Source: CALVJJ01 sp045538425 (GTDB lineage: Bacteria > Bacillota > Clostridia > Christensenellales > UBA1242). From it: DNA of 24,191 nucleotides. Positions within the stretch are counted from its first letter, which is position 1, and every line of letters begins with the position of its first letter. The notes below the pieces were generated by a model. The model was not told the origin of the DNA. It made no database searches and saw nothing but the letters and a program-made list of their open reading frames with translations. The DNA lies in assembly GCA_045538425.1 (NCBI GenBank), contig JAZSRJ010000018.1, forward strand, positions 1 through 24,191, written 5' to 3'. Shown here one piece after another: positions 17,201 through 24,188 of the stretch. Both the position numbers and the translations under genes were made by a program.

Positions 17201-18769
17201 AAACGTGTTGGTGCATTCTTTGCTAGACATGCAGGAAAGATCTTTGATGTTGCACTGATTGCTGGTATGGCAGCAACAACTATTTTGGCAGTTACAACTG
17301 GTACAGGTCTTGTTGGTTTCATTAATGGTGGACTTTTGATTGCTGGTGGTGCAACTATTATCAATGCAGCTGTGTTCGGTAAATTCCCATTCATGAAAGA
17401 TATTCTTAAAAATAGATTGATTTCTTATGCAACAACTAAGGGTGAAGTAGAAAGATCTACAAGAAAATACAACAAATACCTTAATAAGAATGATTCTAAG
17501 AGTATTGTTGCTAGAATGGATAGAGCTAATGAATTGCTTAACGAACTTCAAAATCTTGATTGTTCTAAAAAACAAGCAAAGAAAATTTATAAAGAAATTA
17601 GAAAATTGCTTGGTATCAATGGAAGATCAATGAAATTCCAAGATCCAAAGAAACAATCTGGTCTAACCAGTGTAACATTCTCAAGTTCTATTATCACAAA
17701 AATGGCAAAACGTCTTGGTGTACATAGACAAAGAACAAAAGATGATTTTACAGAAGCTGATTTGGCTAGACTAATGTGTGGTGATGTTGAAAAATTGTAC
17801 TATGGTAAGAGAAAGACATATGGTCTTGGAAAACGTGTATTTGGAGCTAGAAGTGTTGGTTATGCTATTCATCAACTAGAAAAACATGATAAATATAGAG
17901 ATCAAATGTCTAATACCTATGTATATGAAGATAGTGAAGGCAATAAGTTCTATGTTGAAGGCAAAAAAGCTGCAAAGAGACTTCAAGCAAAAGGTGTAAA
18001 AGTAACACAACTTAGTGTGATCGATAACTATATTGATGACTACAATCACTTGGTAGATCAATCAAGTAGTATTGCTAGAAGTATTCAAGCTATTTGGGCA
18101 AGAACACAAGAAGCAAAAATCTTGAATGATCAAGTATTGCAAGGAAAATTCAATGAAGAACAAGTAAAGGAAATGGCTGAGAATTTCCGACAAGAAACTG
18201 TTGATATGGTTACTAACGTTGCTGAAGCAGAATTCCAACAAGAACAATTGTTGTTGAATGCAAGAGAAGTGATGGAAGGAATTGAAGATGTCGCAATTAC
18301 TCCAGCTAAGCCAGAGATCGAAACAGATGGTTTGGTTGTAGACGAATCTGGTAGAGTTGCAACAGCTCGTCCACTTACATTTGACGAAATTGCTCAACTT
18401 AGAGATAAGAGAATTGAATTAGGTAAGAAAAATGACTCACTTGCAAAAACTTTGGCAACAATGGCACAACAACAAAAACAACTTCAAGAAGATTATGAAG
18501 GGCTTATTGTTCAAAAAGCTGCTGCTGGTGTTGCAGAACCTGAAAAAGATGAAGAAGTTATTGCAAAATTGAAAGCAATTGCACAACAACAAAAATTAGT
18601 AGAGGCACACGAAAAACGTCAAAGTTTACTTCAAAAATTCTTCGATTTGTATGACAAAATGCAAAATAACCAAGCTAGTCTTGCTACAGAACAACACAGC
18701 ATTATTCTAGACAATCTTTATCATGAAGGTATGAAAGAAGTAGTCGTTGAAGAAGAAGTAGAGATGTAA
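14297..18769 (+). CDS. 1490-aa protein: RuvA-like HhH module, helical arms and membrane hairpin
   Basis: A single intact frame. Residues about 60-130 resemble RuvA domain II, a tandem helix-hairpin-helix that binds DNA backbone: IIGLLMQIKGVGATVATNIL (67-86), then KGVKKSVAEVVVEELKQKI (112-130), matching the RuvA GVGPKxA...GIGkKtAe.IvvELK pattern. A polar linker follows, then about 800 residues of Glu/Lys/Gln-rich helix. A hydrophobic segment at about 983-1030 (VALIAGMAATTILAV, then GFINGGLLIAGGATIINAAVF) looks like a two-TM hairpin. A basic region and a second helical part (about 1200-1490) with Gln-rich coiled coil complete the protein; the tail is acidic. No ATPase motif or signal peptide. 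Monocistronic, with its own strong promoter and terminator. The HhH call is by eye; the overall function is unknown. Confidence 0.88.
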   Translation: MAKKMNKENISANVSFQYEKEEKVVTTKTEKYFLVVDGKKYTFTGDNAAIIKTYIESTTDEQLLGNIIGLLMQIKGVGATVATNILKVFSGDIEGFLNAIADEEVEKVASAKGVKKSVAEVVVEELKQKIFYQAALKSTSSESANFVIVEDMPLEIHAQSKEKVSYPIVPAQNYPIVPLEKEVSATEEKEVKTDSVQSNVLTRDMTREEKLAYLNLTTKLHKQHRLGPNKYLSKDMKNIVTFDKDGNEVVVEPVGLVARVIDNIIKGAQKREQLKQQKRFQENEILANNQKYQELMAIFENRVVTGIEGFSAMKYSAPKRYQYQLNAIKYEVMNQFVVEGQEPVDVIKTRLKEDDQFTSKFEAKIEEVLKPYRKVLEAREITWNTIVIHEGRRFVTQQQLDEIALKTMEQASKDASDEEIESLIAQRQYDAMESALKKVINRHKDAFKHIKPEECLNDHVEWINKYEATKSYLAEEAYNMALKEEKSAFAEVIKTKLQQRKQAKQKNKELNNNLNTVLNGLSNHISNLNVIENIPQAERAMYEQQLFNGVLSRYIQRPALDKEARALLEERLDTYHTAGKDDTYMLYTLITIADEVEQEIAVETDNVRKAVKEEYLKYAKAWVGNKDTKHLSFADVKAYVEKHKELATGEYWNEYDQCLDILDVMAEGQKKTLENVTKMAFAKYHFDQIKATDPYLARYYEIHPDELQTQSQAIVLDDQMRLVTKVGNAVDNQLNSDFVKYLTEEQKQNIVEQLSTEIIMHSVGADNFEPTKVYNQVSIAMATDRYGYQEIVDTQTRVRMDHFNADIESRIESTKAIIEQFEAEGKTFEEAMASFAERYDYKDIRKNLVSQPNRVNVNAAEAYLDRLNREQQADRLIAKAIYEDVYRKTLTYKEYLDALNLDNTRDVLVELEKDNQYLNKLEQERIAENQAKYESIMKAAKAKDRYAYISPTAVINRHDVGVQQRGFFKRVGAFFARHAGKIFDVALIAGMAATTILAVTTGTGLVGFINGGLLIAGGATIINAAVFGKFPFMKDILKNRLISYATTKGEVERSTRKYNKYLNKNDSKSIVARMDRANELLNELQNLDCSKKQAKKIYKEIRKLLGINGRSMKFQDPKKQSGLTSVTFSSSIITKMAKRLGVHRQRTKDDFTEADLARLMCGDVEKLYYGKRKTYGLGKRVFGARSVGYAIHQLEKHDKYRDQMSNTYVYEDSEGNKFYVEGKKAAKRLQAKGVKVTQLSVIDNYIDDYNHLVDQSSSIARSIQAIWARTQEAKILNDQVLQGKFNEEQVKEMAENFRQETVDMVTNVAEAEFQQEQLLLNAREVMEGIEDVAITPAKPEIETDGLVVDESGRVATARPLTFDEIAQLRDKRIELGKKNDSLAKTLATMAQQQKQLQEDYEGLIVQKAAAGVAEPEKDEEVIAKLKAIAQQQKLVEAHEKRQSLLQKFFDLYDKMQNNQASLATEQHSIILDNLYHEGMKEVVVEEEVEM

Positions 18770-18770
18770 T

Positions 18771-18799
18771 AAAAAGAGCGAATAGTTCGCTCTTTTTTT
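18771..18799 (+). terminator. Terminator of the 1490-aa gene
   Basis: AAAGAGCGAA (18773-18782)/TTCGCTCTTT (18786-18795) with a TAG loop and a seven-U run. Confidence 0.95.
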
Positions 18800-18834
18800 G
18801 TGTTATATTTTCGACATTTTGTGTGTATACGATG

Positions 18835-18850
18835 GTCAAATCTATTTGAC
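18835..18850. repeat. Perfect inverted repeat overlapping the lgt -35
   Basis: GTCAAAT-CT-ATTTGAC, 7+7 bp with a 2-bp centre. Its right arm covers five bases of the TTGACA at 18846-18851, a position typical of a repressor operator. Confidence 0.5.
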
Positions 18851-18875
18851 AATATACTTCAATGTTTTGTATACT
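18846..18875 (+). promoter_or_regulatory. Promoter of the lgt operon
   Basis: TTGACA (18846-18851), 18-bp spacer, TATACT (18870-18875); AAGGAG (18887-18892) precedes the ATG. Confidence 0.85.
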
Positions 18876-18898
18876 AAAATAGATCAAAGGAGTATTTC

Positions 18899-19813
18899 AT
18901 GAAGACAGTCAAATTGTTTGGGACAGATGTGAAACTTTCAACAATTTTACAGTATGTGGGCATTTATGTAGCGTTTGTTGTAGCATTGTTGTTGTTGGAT
19001 ACAATACCACAAAGTTTTTTGTATGATAAAGTAAGTTGGTATGGTGTTCTGGTAGGGACAGGCTTTCTTGCAGGGCTTATTGTGACTGTGCTTCAATCAC
19101 ATAGAAGGAATATAGATCCTGATTTTTTCTTTACACTTCTTTTATATGTGTTTCCATTTGCAATTATTGGTGCAAGATTGTATTATGTTGTATTTGAGTG
19201 GGAACAATTCCATTCTTTTTATGATATCATTGCTATATGGAATGGTGGCCTTGCCATTTATGGGGGAATTATCGGCGGTGCAATTGCTGTTATTCTTGCT
19301 TGTAAAATTCATAAGCAAAGCATTATTGATACCATCGATGTGATTGTTCCTGCATTGATATTGGGACAAGCCATTGGTAGATGGGGTAATTTTGTGAATC
19401 AAGAAGCGTATGGTGTAGCACTACACAATACGGATTGGCAATGGTTTCCTTTTGCAGTTGATATAGAGTATTGTACACAGATTGCTGAAGGCTGTACCTG
19501 TGGAGGATATGGATGGCATCTTGCGACATTTTTCTATGAAAGCATGTGGAATTTGATCGGTTTTTTTGTATTGAGTTATTTACTTAAAAAAGTGTCAATT
19601 AAAGGCGTTTTGATGGGGTCATACTTTATTTATTATGGCGTAGGACGCTTTGTGATTGAAGGACTTCGTATGGATAGTTTGTATTGGGGTATTTTTAGAG
19701 TGTCTCAAGTATTAAGTTTTGTCCTAATATTTGTCGGAGTTGTTATGATTGTTACATTATTAATTCTAGATAGGAGAAAGAATGAAAAGAATCACATTGT
19801 ATCGACTACTTGA
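18899..19813 (+). CDS. lgt: Prolipoprotein diacylglyceryl transferase
   Basis: Integral membrane enzyme that transfers diacylglycerol from phosphatidylglycerol to the lipobox cysteine of prelipoproteins. The 304-aa product has several TM segments and the family signatures: FAIIGARLYYV (87-97), IWNGGLAIYGGIIGG (113-127), LGQAIGRWGNFVNQEAYG (155-172) with R161, N164 and E169, and YYGVGRFVIEGLRMDS (245-260) with R250, E254 and R257. The position equivalent to E. coli H103 appears to be Y121 (AIYGG rather than a His-Gly-Gly). The gene heads an operon with a six-TM protein and a DivIVA-domain protein. Confidence 0.96.
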   Translation: MKTVKLFGTDVKLSTILQYVGIYVAFVVALLLLDTIPQSFLYDKVSWYGVLVGTGFLAGLIVTVLQSHRRNIDPDFFFTLLLYVFPFAIIGARLYYVVFEWEQFHSFYDIIAIWNGGLAIYGGIIGGAIAVILACKIHKQSIIDTIDVIVPALILGQAIGRWGNFVNQEAYGVALHNTDWQWFPFAVDIEYCTQIAEGCTCGGYGWHLATFFYESMWNLIGFFVLSYLLKKVSIKGVLMGSYFIYYGVGRFVIEGLRMDSLYWGIFRVSQVLSFVLIFVGVVMIVTLLILDRRKNEKNHIVSTT

Positions 19814-20276
19814 GTTGATAGTGGCTATAGTATATATTTCAGTTTTAATTTTGCAACATTTGGATATCATTTTACCAAAAGGATCTCTAGTTTGGTGTTG
19901 GAGTTTGTTGTTGCTAGAAAGTGTATTGCTTTTTATTAAGTATGGGATATTCAAAGGGAAGACTAGCCTTTGGTTTGCTATTTTATTAATGACTTTTGGA
20001 TTTTCCATTGGTTTGATTGATTGGTATCCAGTATCATATTGGTGGTTGTTGCCAAGTGCTAGTTTGTCTATTGTATTCACAAGTGGTATTGTTTGGATGT
20101 TATTTAGAGAGAATCTCCAACTCAAAATTGTTTTGATTGCAATATTATTGACATTACCATTCGTTTTGCGTGCTACGAGTATCATTCCTCTGTGGGGGAT
20201 GATCGTATCAAGTGTTTTATTGTTTTCTATTGCCGTATGGTTGGGTAGATATATTCCAGAGAAAAAAGGAGTCTAG
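19782..20276 (+). CDS. Unrecognised six-TM membrane protein
   Basis: The ATG at 19782 follows AGGAG (19772-19776) inside the 3' end of lgt, overlapping it by 32 bases. The 164-aa product is almost wholly hydrophobic, with about six membrane segments (roughly residues 6-27, 35-56, 61-79, 86-108, 113-131 and 135-157) and very short loops. No family motif is recognised. AAGGAG near its 3' end serves the DivIVA-domain gene, whose ATG starts one base after this stop. The coupling to lgt and to a division-type protein suggests an envelope role, but nothing more specific can be said. Confidence 0.85.
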   Translation: MKRITLYRLLELIVAIVYISVLILQHLDIILPKGSLVWCWSLLLLESVLLFIKYGIFKGKTSLWFAILLMTFGFSIGLIDWYPVSYWWLLPSASLSIVFTSGIVWMLFRENLQLKIVLIAILLTLPFVLRATSIIPLWGMIVSSVLLFSIAVWLGRYIPEKKGV

Positions 20277-20277
20277 A

Positions 20278-21246
20278 ATGAGAAAATTTGATATAGTCAA
20301 TCAGGGGTATGATCCATCACAAGTGGATGCTTACTTTGCTATTGTAACTAAAAAATATGAAGAAAAGTTGATGGAGATTGCTAATGAGAATTACGCAATC
20401 AACAATGAACTTGCTCGAATGAAAAACAAAATGAACGAATATCAACAAAATGAAAAGCAGGTTAGCAAAGCATTGATTGTTGCTGTAGAGAAAGCAGAAG
20501 AGATCGAAAAAGAAGCAAAACGTATCGCAGATGCAGAGCTATGCAAACTCAAAGAAATGTACCAAAAATGGGAAGAATTGTTGCATGATGCAGAAAAAAC
20601 TGCTGCTGGTAATGGGGATAGTGCTCCTATTAAAAATGCGATTAAAGATTTCAAAAAAAGCATAGCGGATTATACCTTAGATTGTATCCCAACAGGGCAT
20701 TCTGGTATCAAAGAGCAATTGAAGAAAAATGGTAGTGATTATATCCGCAATATTCTCAATAAGATGGATTATGTCTTAATGGGTAATGATAAAAAAGAAA
20801 AAGAAGTAGAGACAGTCAAAGTTGCTAATCATCTTAAAAAATCTACTATTGAGACAAAGAAAACAGAAACAGTAGTTGAGAAAAAGGTAGATAAAAAAGA
20901 AGAAATCAAGAAAGTAGATATGAAAGAGGTGATGGCGGAACATACCAAAGAAAATAATCGTATTGCTTCTATTGGTGGAAGACTTCTCAATCTTAACAAA
21001 CAAGTAAAAAGAGCCAAAGGGGAGAATCTTGCAGATCAATTCCTAAATGCAGATATCGAAACAGATACCAATGCCTATGCAAAAACATTTAATAAGAAAA
21101 AACGTCCAAAAGAATTAGATTTTCAATATCCAACGCCAAATGAATCTGGTTTTGACTTAAAAGAAGCACTCAATCCACACGATAATTTGGATACAATTAT
21201 GAGTTCTTTTGATTTTTATAATGGTAATTCAAAGAAAAAAGACTAG
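20278..21246 (+). CDS. DivIVA-domain protein
   Basis: The start is the ATG at 20278 with AAGGAG (20266-20271); a longer frame from 20212 overlaps the membrane protein and does not fit the family. The first residues, RKFDIVNQGYDPSQVDAYF, are the DivIVA N-terminal domain signature, which senses curved membrane and recruits division, growth or chromosome partners. A coiled coil follows (about 25-100). The remainder of the 322 aa is Lys/Glu-rich and low in complexity (about 180-230), then a polar C-terminal region containing LDFQYPTPNESGFDL. It is not close enough to DivIVA or GpsB to give a gene name. Last gene of the lgt operon. Confidence 0.9.
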   Translation: MRKFDIVNQGYDPSQVDAYFAIVTKKYEEKLMEIANENYAINNELARMKNKMNEYQQNEKQVSKALIVAVEKAEEIEKEAKRIADAELCKLKEMYQKWEELLHDAEKTAAGNGDSAPIKNAIKDFKKSIADYTLDCIPTGHSGIKEQLKKNGSDYIRNILNKMDYVLMGNDKKEKEVETVKVANHLKKSTIETKKTETVVEKKVDKKEEIKKVDMKEVMAEHTKENNRIASIGGRLLNLNKQVKRAKGENLADQFLNADIETDTNAYAKTFNKKKRPKELDFQYPTPNESGFDLKEALNPHDNLDTIMSSFDFYNGNSKKKD

Positions 21247-21261
21247 TCATAGTCTTTTTTT
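21235..21261 (+). terminator. Terminator overlapping the DivIVA-domain stop codon
   Basis: AAAAAAGACTA (21235-21245)/TAGTCTTTTTT (21250-21260) with a GTCA loop; the stop codon lies at the stem/loop junction. Confidence 0.9.
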
Positions 21262-21272
21262 CTTGCTTGCTA

Positions 21273-21301
21273 TTGACCTGTTGAGATTTTTGTCGTATAC
21301 T
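21273..21301 (+). promoter_or_regulatory. Promoter of the 660-aa gene
   Basis: TTGACC (21273-21278), 17-bp spacer, TATACT (21296-21301); GAGG (21315-21318) precedes the ATG at 21324. Confidence 0.8.
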
Positions 21302-21323
21302 ATATAAGTTAAATGAGGTAGAT

Positions 21324-23306
21324 ATGGATAATAACAATAATATACAATCATTTTTTGATTTTTCGCATGATGTCATAGCGCAACAACAAGCATCTCTTGA
21401 TTCTATTATTAATAGCAATATTAGCACATGTGTGCATCTGTTTGCCAATTTGAAAAGTTTTTTATCATTTGAAGAAGCAAGAAAGAATAATATGGAAGAA
21501 TATCTAAAAGATGCTTTCTGTAATAATTATTTTAGAATGGCAAGTTTTGGGATAGGTAGTCCTAGATATGTGCAGTATATGCAAAATTTTCCAGCTTTGA
21601 GAAATATGAAAGATGGTGAGATCATCGAACTGAAATTACGTAATGTGAAAGAAGAAGACCATAATTACCAATACATTGCAGAGAGAAAAGGTGATATTAT
21701 CAAAATTGGTTTTCGATGCAATCTAATCCCTAATGTAAAAGATTTTGACGTTGTTGTAGACACTCAAAATTTAAAATACTATGATACTTGTCTTGAACAA
21801 ATTGAAGCAGGGAATGAGGATCCATTTTTTCAACAATTAAAGTTGATGGAAGATGGAAGTATCTTTGTAGGAAAACAAGATGATGGGTCTTTATATTTTA
21901 GAAAAGGTAAGTTTTGTACCGAAGTGTTTTTTAAGTACGATACTCCATATGTTAACTTTTTTGAGGAAAACGGTTTTCATTTGTTTGATCAAAAAGGCAA
22001 TGAGATTGATTTGACAACCATAGGTGATTACCAAGAACTTATGACCAATATTCGAAATTATAAGGCTCATAATCCTTCTCTAACAATCAATAAAGGAACA
22101 ATTTTTGCAGGGGAGATTGTGTTTTTAGAAGATGGAACAACTGCCGTATACTCTATTGGTTGGTTGGAAAGTTTTCAACGAACAATTGGTCATGACTTAG
22201 GTAAAACTTCTAGTTTTTATCGCCAATTATACATGCCAAACAGAAAACAAGGTATTAAAACACAAGACGAATTGAAACAATTTTTGAATGATTGTCAGTT
22301 GATTTGTGTAAAATTGTTTGATCAACAACCTGTAGAGGAATTTTCTGCAAAACTTGAAAATATCGTAAAAGATTATAGTAATATGGTCAACACAACTTTG
22401 TCAGTTGTGGATTATATCAATGCAAGATTGTTGAAAGAAGGAATTGCTGCAAAAGTTTTTGTAGATAGATATGTTCAATATGATGTCTTGTTAAAACGTT
22501 TGGAGCAATCACCAAAATTTTACAAGATGGATAATAAACCAAAAGAAAATATTAAAGAACAAAAAAGTTTTTTAGTGAAATTGATTAGAGATTATTATCG
22601 TTATGATATTATCAAAAGTAAAAAATTATCTCTAGATACTAGATATCAAGCTGTTAGAATTAATCCAAAAAGTTTGATGTGGAATATGGATCGTATGATT
22701 GATGTTGCTATGGCATTAAGAGATTCTGGAAAAGTTGTAATCAAAACAGAATCTAGTGTTGGTAATGCAGAACAAATGATTAGTTTGGCTGTTACAACAA
22801 CATTTGCTAATTTGATCAATAATCAATTCTATGAAAGCATTAGAGATTTTGATCCAAGATTCAAAAAAGAAGATGATGAATTATCTAGAATCAAATTGCG
22901 CACAGAATTAGCACAAGTTGATATGAATACATTTGAGATGAGAGAAGTAAAAGCAAATCATATTATTGAAACAAAATCAACCAAAACAATGGATGACAAA
23001 ATTCTTTTACTTACCTCAATTCGTAATGCAATTATGCATGGGAATATTCGTGTAAAATTTGATGAAAATCAAGATTATTTGAAAAATGAATTATATTTTA
23101 CCGCTCCAGCAAAAGTTGATGGTGTCTTCTATTACGAAATAAAAGTATCTGTTGAAGATCTTTATCAATTCTTCTCCCAATCACTTTTTGCAGAATATCA
23201 ATGTGAAGGTGATAATGTAGAATTGTTGGAAAACGATGACTTCTCAGAATTGATTCTCAAGTGTCACCCATCACTAAACGATGATAATCGTCCAGATTAC
23301 GAGTAA
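21324..23306 (+). CDS. 660-aa protein with a HEPN-like R-N-x3-H-G motif
   Basis: I do not recognise the full-length family. Near the C-terminus LTSIRNAIMHGNIRVKFD contains R567-N568-A-I-M-H572-G573, an RX4H motif with Asn after Arg and Gly after His, as in HEPN domains such as the Apea-like group. HEPN proteins with this motif are often RNases in toxin, Abi or CRISPR contexts, but some are inactive. The N-terminal two thirds have mixed beta and helix, including several aspartate/glycine beta hairpins (for example KLMEDGSIFVGKQDDGSLYF), and no recognised motif. No TM or signal peptide. It has its own promoter; the next gene follows 60 bases later with a separate promoter. Toxin or RNase activity is an inference from one motif. 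Confidence 0.85.
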   Translation: MDNNNNIQSFFDFSHDVIAQQQASLDSIINSNISTCVHLFANLKSFLSFEEARKNNMEEYLKDAFCNNYFRMASFGIGSPRYVQYMQNFPALRNMKDGEIIELKLRNVKEEDHNYQYIAERKGDIIKIGFRCNLIPNVKDFDVVVDTQNLKYYDTCLEQIEAGNEDPFFQQLKLMEDGSIFVGKQDDGSLYFRKGKFCTEVFFKYDTPYVNFFEENGFHLFDQKGNEIDLTTIGDYQELMTNIRNYKAHNPSLTINKGTIFAGEIVFLEDGTTAVYSIGWLESFQRTIGHDLGKTSSFYRQLYMPNRKQGIKTQDELKQFLNDCQLICVKLFDQQPVEEFSAKLENIVKDYSNMVNTTLSVVDYINARLLKEGIAAKVFVDRYVQYDVLLKRLEQSPKFYKMDNKPKENIKEQKSFLVKLIRDYYRYDIIKSKKLSLDTRYQAVRINPKSLMWNMDRMIDVAMALRDSGKVVIKTESSVGNAEQMISLAVTTTFANLINNQFYESIRDFDPRFKKEDDELSRIKLRTELAQVDMNTFEMREVKANHIIETKSTKTMDDKILLLTSIRNAIMHGNIRVKFDENQDYLKNELYFTAPAKVDGVFYYEIKVSVEDLYQFFSQSLFAEYQCEGDNVELLENDDFSELILKCHPSLNDDNRPDYE

Positions 23307-23315
23307 AATTGAGTA

Positions 23316-23343
23316 TTGACAAATTTTCAAATTCGTGTATAAT
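23316..23343 (+). promoter_or_regulatory. Consensus promoter of the 196-aa gene
   Basis: TTGACA (23316-23321), 16-bp spacer, TATAAT (23338-23343), perfect hexamers; AAGGAGA (23354-23360) precedes the ATG at 23367. Confidence 0.92.
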
Positions 23344-23366
23344 GATAATAACGAAGGAGAAAAATT

Positions 23367-23957
23367 ATGGTTTATGATAAAAAAATAACAAAAATCATTG
23401 ATTTTGATATTGATCCTGACAAATTACTTGATGATAATTTGACTTTAAGAATTAATAGACATGAAGGACACTTGACTGCAATTCATGCGTTGAGAGACAA
23501 GATGACTGTTGCAGATTTTTATAATGTCTTAAAGGAATATGGTTTGGCTGTTTGTGGCGTTGATCATTCCTTATTATATGATGTCAACTTTGCAAAATGT
23601 TGTATCGCTATCAATCCTAATTGTTATCGATATTTTCCAAAAGCCATTCAAAATCGTCAAGAAATTATAGATGCGATCAATGATGTTCCGTTTAGTAAGT
23701 ACAATTTTATGAATATTGCATTTCTTACAAATTTTGATGGTGAGTTTGTTTTTCCACAATTTGCACCTTATAGAAAAAAGTATCAATTGTTTAAAGGTTT
23801 GTTATTGAAAAATCAAACGAGTGTTAACGGGAAATACAAATTTTATTTGACAAGAGACGAGGCTATTAGAAGGGCAGATGAGGCTTATTCTTCTGGTAGA
23901 CTTGAAAAAATGACAGATGAAGATATTAATGATGAAATTAATTCTTTAGGCGAATAA
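23367..23957 (+). CDS. Unrecognised 196-aa protein with a possible DUF4116-like helical unit
   Basis: The ATG at 23367 has an excellent ribosome binding site. The cytoplasmic 196-aa product is Asp/Asn/Lys-rich. Residues about 72-104 (DVNFAKCCIAINPNCYRYF, then QNRQEIIDAI) resemble the 'not-yet-visited residue, then Asp/Lys, then AI' pattern of DUF4116-type helical repeats, but only one unit is seen and the match is weak. The C-terminal part (DEAIRRADEAYSSGRLEKM) is a charged helix. No TM or signal peptide. It follows the HEPN-motif gene but has a stronger, separate promoter, so if the two are partners it would be expressed in excess. Function unknown. Confidence 0.82.
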   Translation: MVYDKKITKIIDFDIDPDKLLDDNLTLRINRHEGHLTAIHALRDKMTVADFYNVLKEYGLAVCGVDHSLLYDVNFAKCCIAINPNCYRYFPKAIQNRQEIIDAINDVPFSKYNFMNIAFLTNFDGEFVFPQFAPYRKKYQLFKGLLLKNQTSVNGKYKFYLTRDEAIRRADEAYSSGRLEKMTDEDINDEINSLGE

Positions 23958-23982
23958 ACCTTATTATATATATACGCATGCG

Positions 23983-24013
23983 AGCATATGTACAAAAGTG
24001 CATATGCTTTTTT
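23983..24013 (+). terminator. Terminator of the 196-aa gene
   Basis: AGCATATGTAC (23983-23993)/GTGCATATGCT (23998-24008) with an AAAA tetraloop, one T-G wobble and a U run. Confidence 0.93.
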
Positions 24014-24129
24014 GTTGGTTTTTTTATGCTATTTTCTATAGTTTTTAAGTATAAAACGACAACTGATCCGGGTGTTTGTCCAATAATGTCAAAAAAGATA
24101 AAAAAAATTAAAAAAGTTTGAAAAAAGTG

Positions 24130-24158
24130 TTGACAATAACCTTACCAAGTGGTAAACT
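24130..24158 (+). promoter_or_regulatory. Strong promoter with A-tract UP-like element, at window end
   Basis: TTGACA (24130-24135), 17-bp spacer, TAAACT (24153-24158). About 45 bases of A/T tracts lie upstream (24085-24128), as in rRNA, tRNA or other stable-RNA promoters. The predicted start near 24165 is followed by a G/C-rich stem. The driven gene lies outside the window. Confidence 0.75.
24142..24155. repeat. Inverted repeat in the spacer and -10 of the terminal promoter
   Basis: TTACCA-AG-TGGTAA, 6+6 bp with a 2-bp centre, covering the end of the spacer and the first three bases of TAAACT. Operator-like position. Confidence 0.45.
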
Positions 24159-24164
24159 AGCATT

Positions 24165-24188
24165 GCACTGAGCGAGAAGCGAGAGTGC
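24165..24188 (+). other. Possible 5'-end hairpin of the next transcript
   Basis: GCACT (24165-24169) can pair with AGTGC (24184-24188) around a 14-nt loop that contains GCGAGAAGCG. It begins near the expected transcription start; the window ends three bases later, so the RNA cannot be identified. Confidence 0.4.

Noticed and set aside
16556..17575. 339-codon open frame on the minus strand inside the 1490-aa gene
   Set aside because: No ribosome binding site, Cys/Ser/Ile-rich low-complexity translation typical of the antisense of an A-rich gene, and fully inside a well-supported gene.
23967..23977. TATATATATAC tract after the 196-aa gene as a microsatellite or origin-like AT repeat
   Set aside because: Too short to be a meaningful repeat, and no DnaA-box cluster is visible around it.
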